Source: Candidatus Paracaedibacteraceae bacterium
GTDB taxonomy: Bacteria; Pseudomonadota; Alphaproteobacteria; Paracaedibacterales; Paracaedibacteraceae
NCBI GenBank assembly: GCA_019459505.1
Contig: JAIBEV010000020.1
Location: 1-42,304, forward strand
DNA length: 42,304 nt
Reading direction: 5' to 3'
The notes under the pieces were generated by a model, which saw only the letters and a program-made list of their open reading frames with translations, searched no databases and was not told where the DNA came from. Every line of letters starts with the position of its first letter. The stretch's first letter is position 1. Shown here in pieces: positions 42,234-42,304 of the stretch. The position numbers and the translations under genes are program-made.

Positions 42234-42304
42234 TCAACTTTAAGGTGACTTATTTATAGGTTAACTCATAATGTTGCCTCCTCCTCTTTAAGCCTTGATG
42301 GAAT

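Noticed and set aside
1-42304. CRISPR array, prophage or intact transposase
   Set aside because: No regularly spaced repeats, phage structural genes, integrase or complete transposase were found.

Overview
The window is AT-rich and reads like a chromosome segment of an alphaproteobacterium, most probably a host-associated one of the Holosporales / Paracaedibacter-Odyssella type. This placement is inferred from the gene mix: a magnesium-type HemB, an SEC-C-tailed SecA divergent from a periplasmic parvulin, a short ComEC, a bifunctional PutA, Sel1-repeat proteins, a secreted lectin/aerolysin toxin and a hip-type toxin-antitoxin locus. No 16S rRNA is present to prove it. There is no CRISPR array, no intact insertion sequence and no obvious prophage.

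Layout. 1-5432: a small secreted protein, then a leftward four-gene cluster for valine/isobutyryl-CoA breakdown (acyl-CoA dehydrogenase, 3-hydroxyisobutyryl-CoA hydrolase, hotdog thioesterase, enoyl-CoA hydratase), divergent from hemB. 5433-7867: a gene graveyard with a broken Sel1 gene and another decayed reading frame. 7868-13187: a large secreted Asp/Asn/Lys-rich protein, tRNA-Gln, an EAL phosphodiesterase, an M23 peptidase and a small secreted protein lying between two diverged direct repeats. 13351-18454: threonine aldolase, then the parvulin/secA divergent pair. 18602-23149: a zinc-ribbon membrane protein, mccB, and ddl-ftsQ cut off from the rest of the division cluster. 23192-25566: an isolated secreted beta-trefoil plus aerolysin-like toxin inside AT-rich non-coding DNA. 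25567-29374: yciA, acpP, fabF, ndk and an intact Sel1 protein. 29636-31135: a three-gene hipB-hipS-hipT locus. 31150-36223: comEC, rpmI-rplT, a signal-peptide-bearing xanthine/guanine phosphoribosyltransferase, and asd. 36349-42182: putA with a glycosyltransferase, a region with gene remnants, and a thioredoxin-reductase-like flavoprotein.

How the genes fit together. Several encode amino-acid use as carbon and energy source (valine cluster, mccB for leucine, PutA for proline, threonine aldolase), which suits a bacterium fed on host amino acids. Core functions present are lipid synthesis (acpP-fabF), peptidoglycan precursor and division (ddl, ftsQ), heme (hemB), secretion (secA and parvulin), translation (rpmI, rplT, tRNA-Gln) and nucleotides (ndk, gpt). 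The accessory layer is the most interesting part: the lectin-aerolysin protein, the HipBST-like toxin-antitoxin system whose kinase loop reads Ala-Ile-Gln, the exported Gpt, the 547-residue secreted protein and the Sel1 genes, all plausible host-interaction or stress-survival functions.
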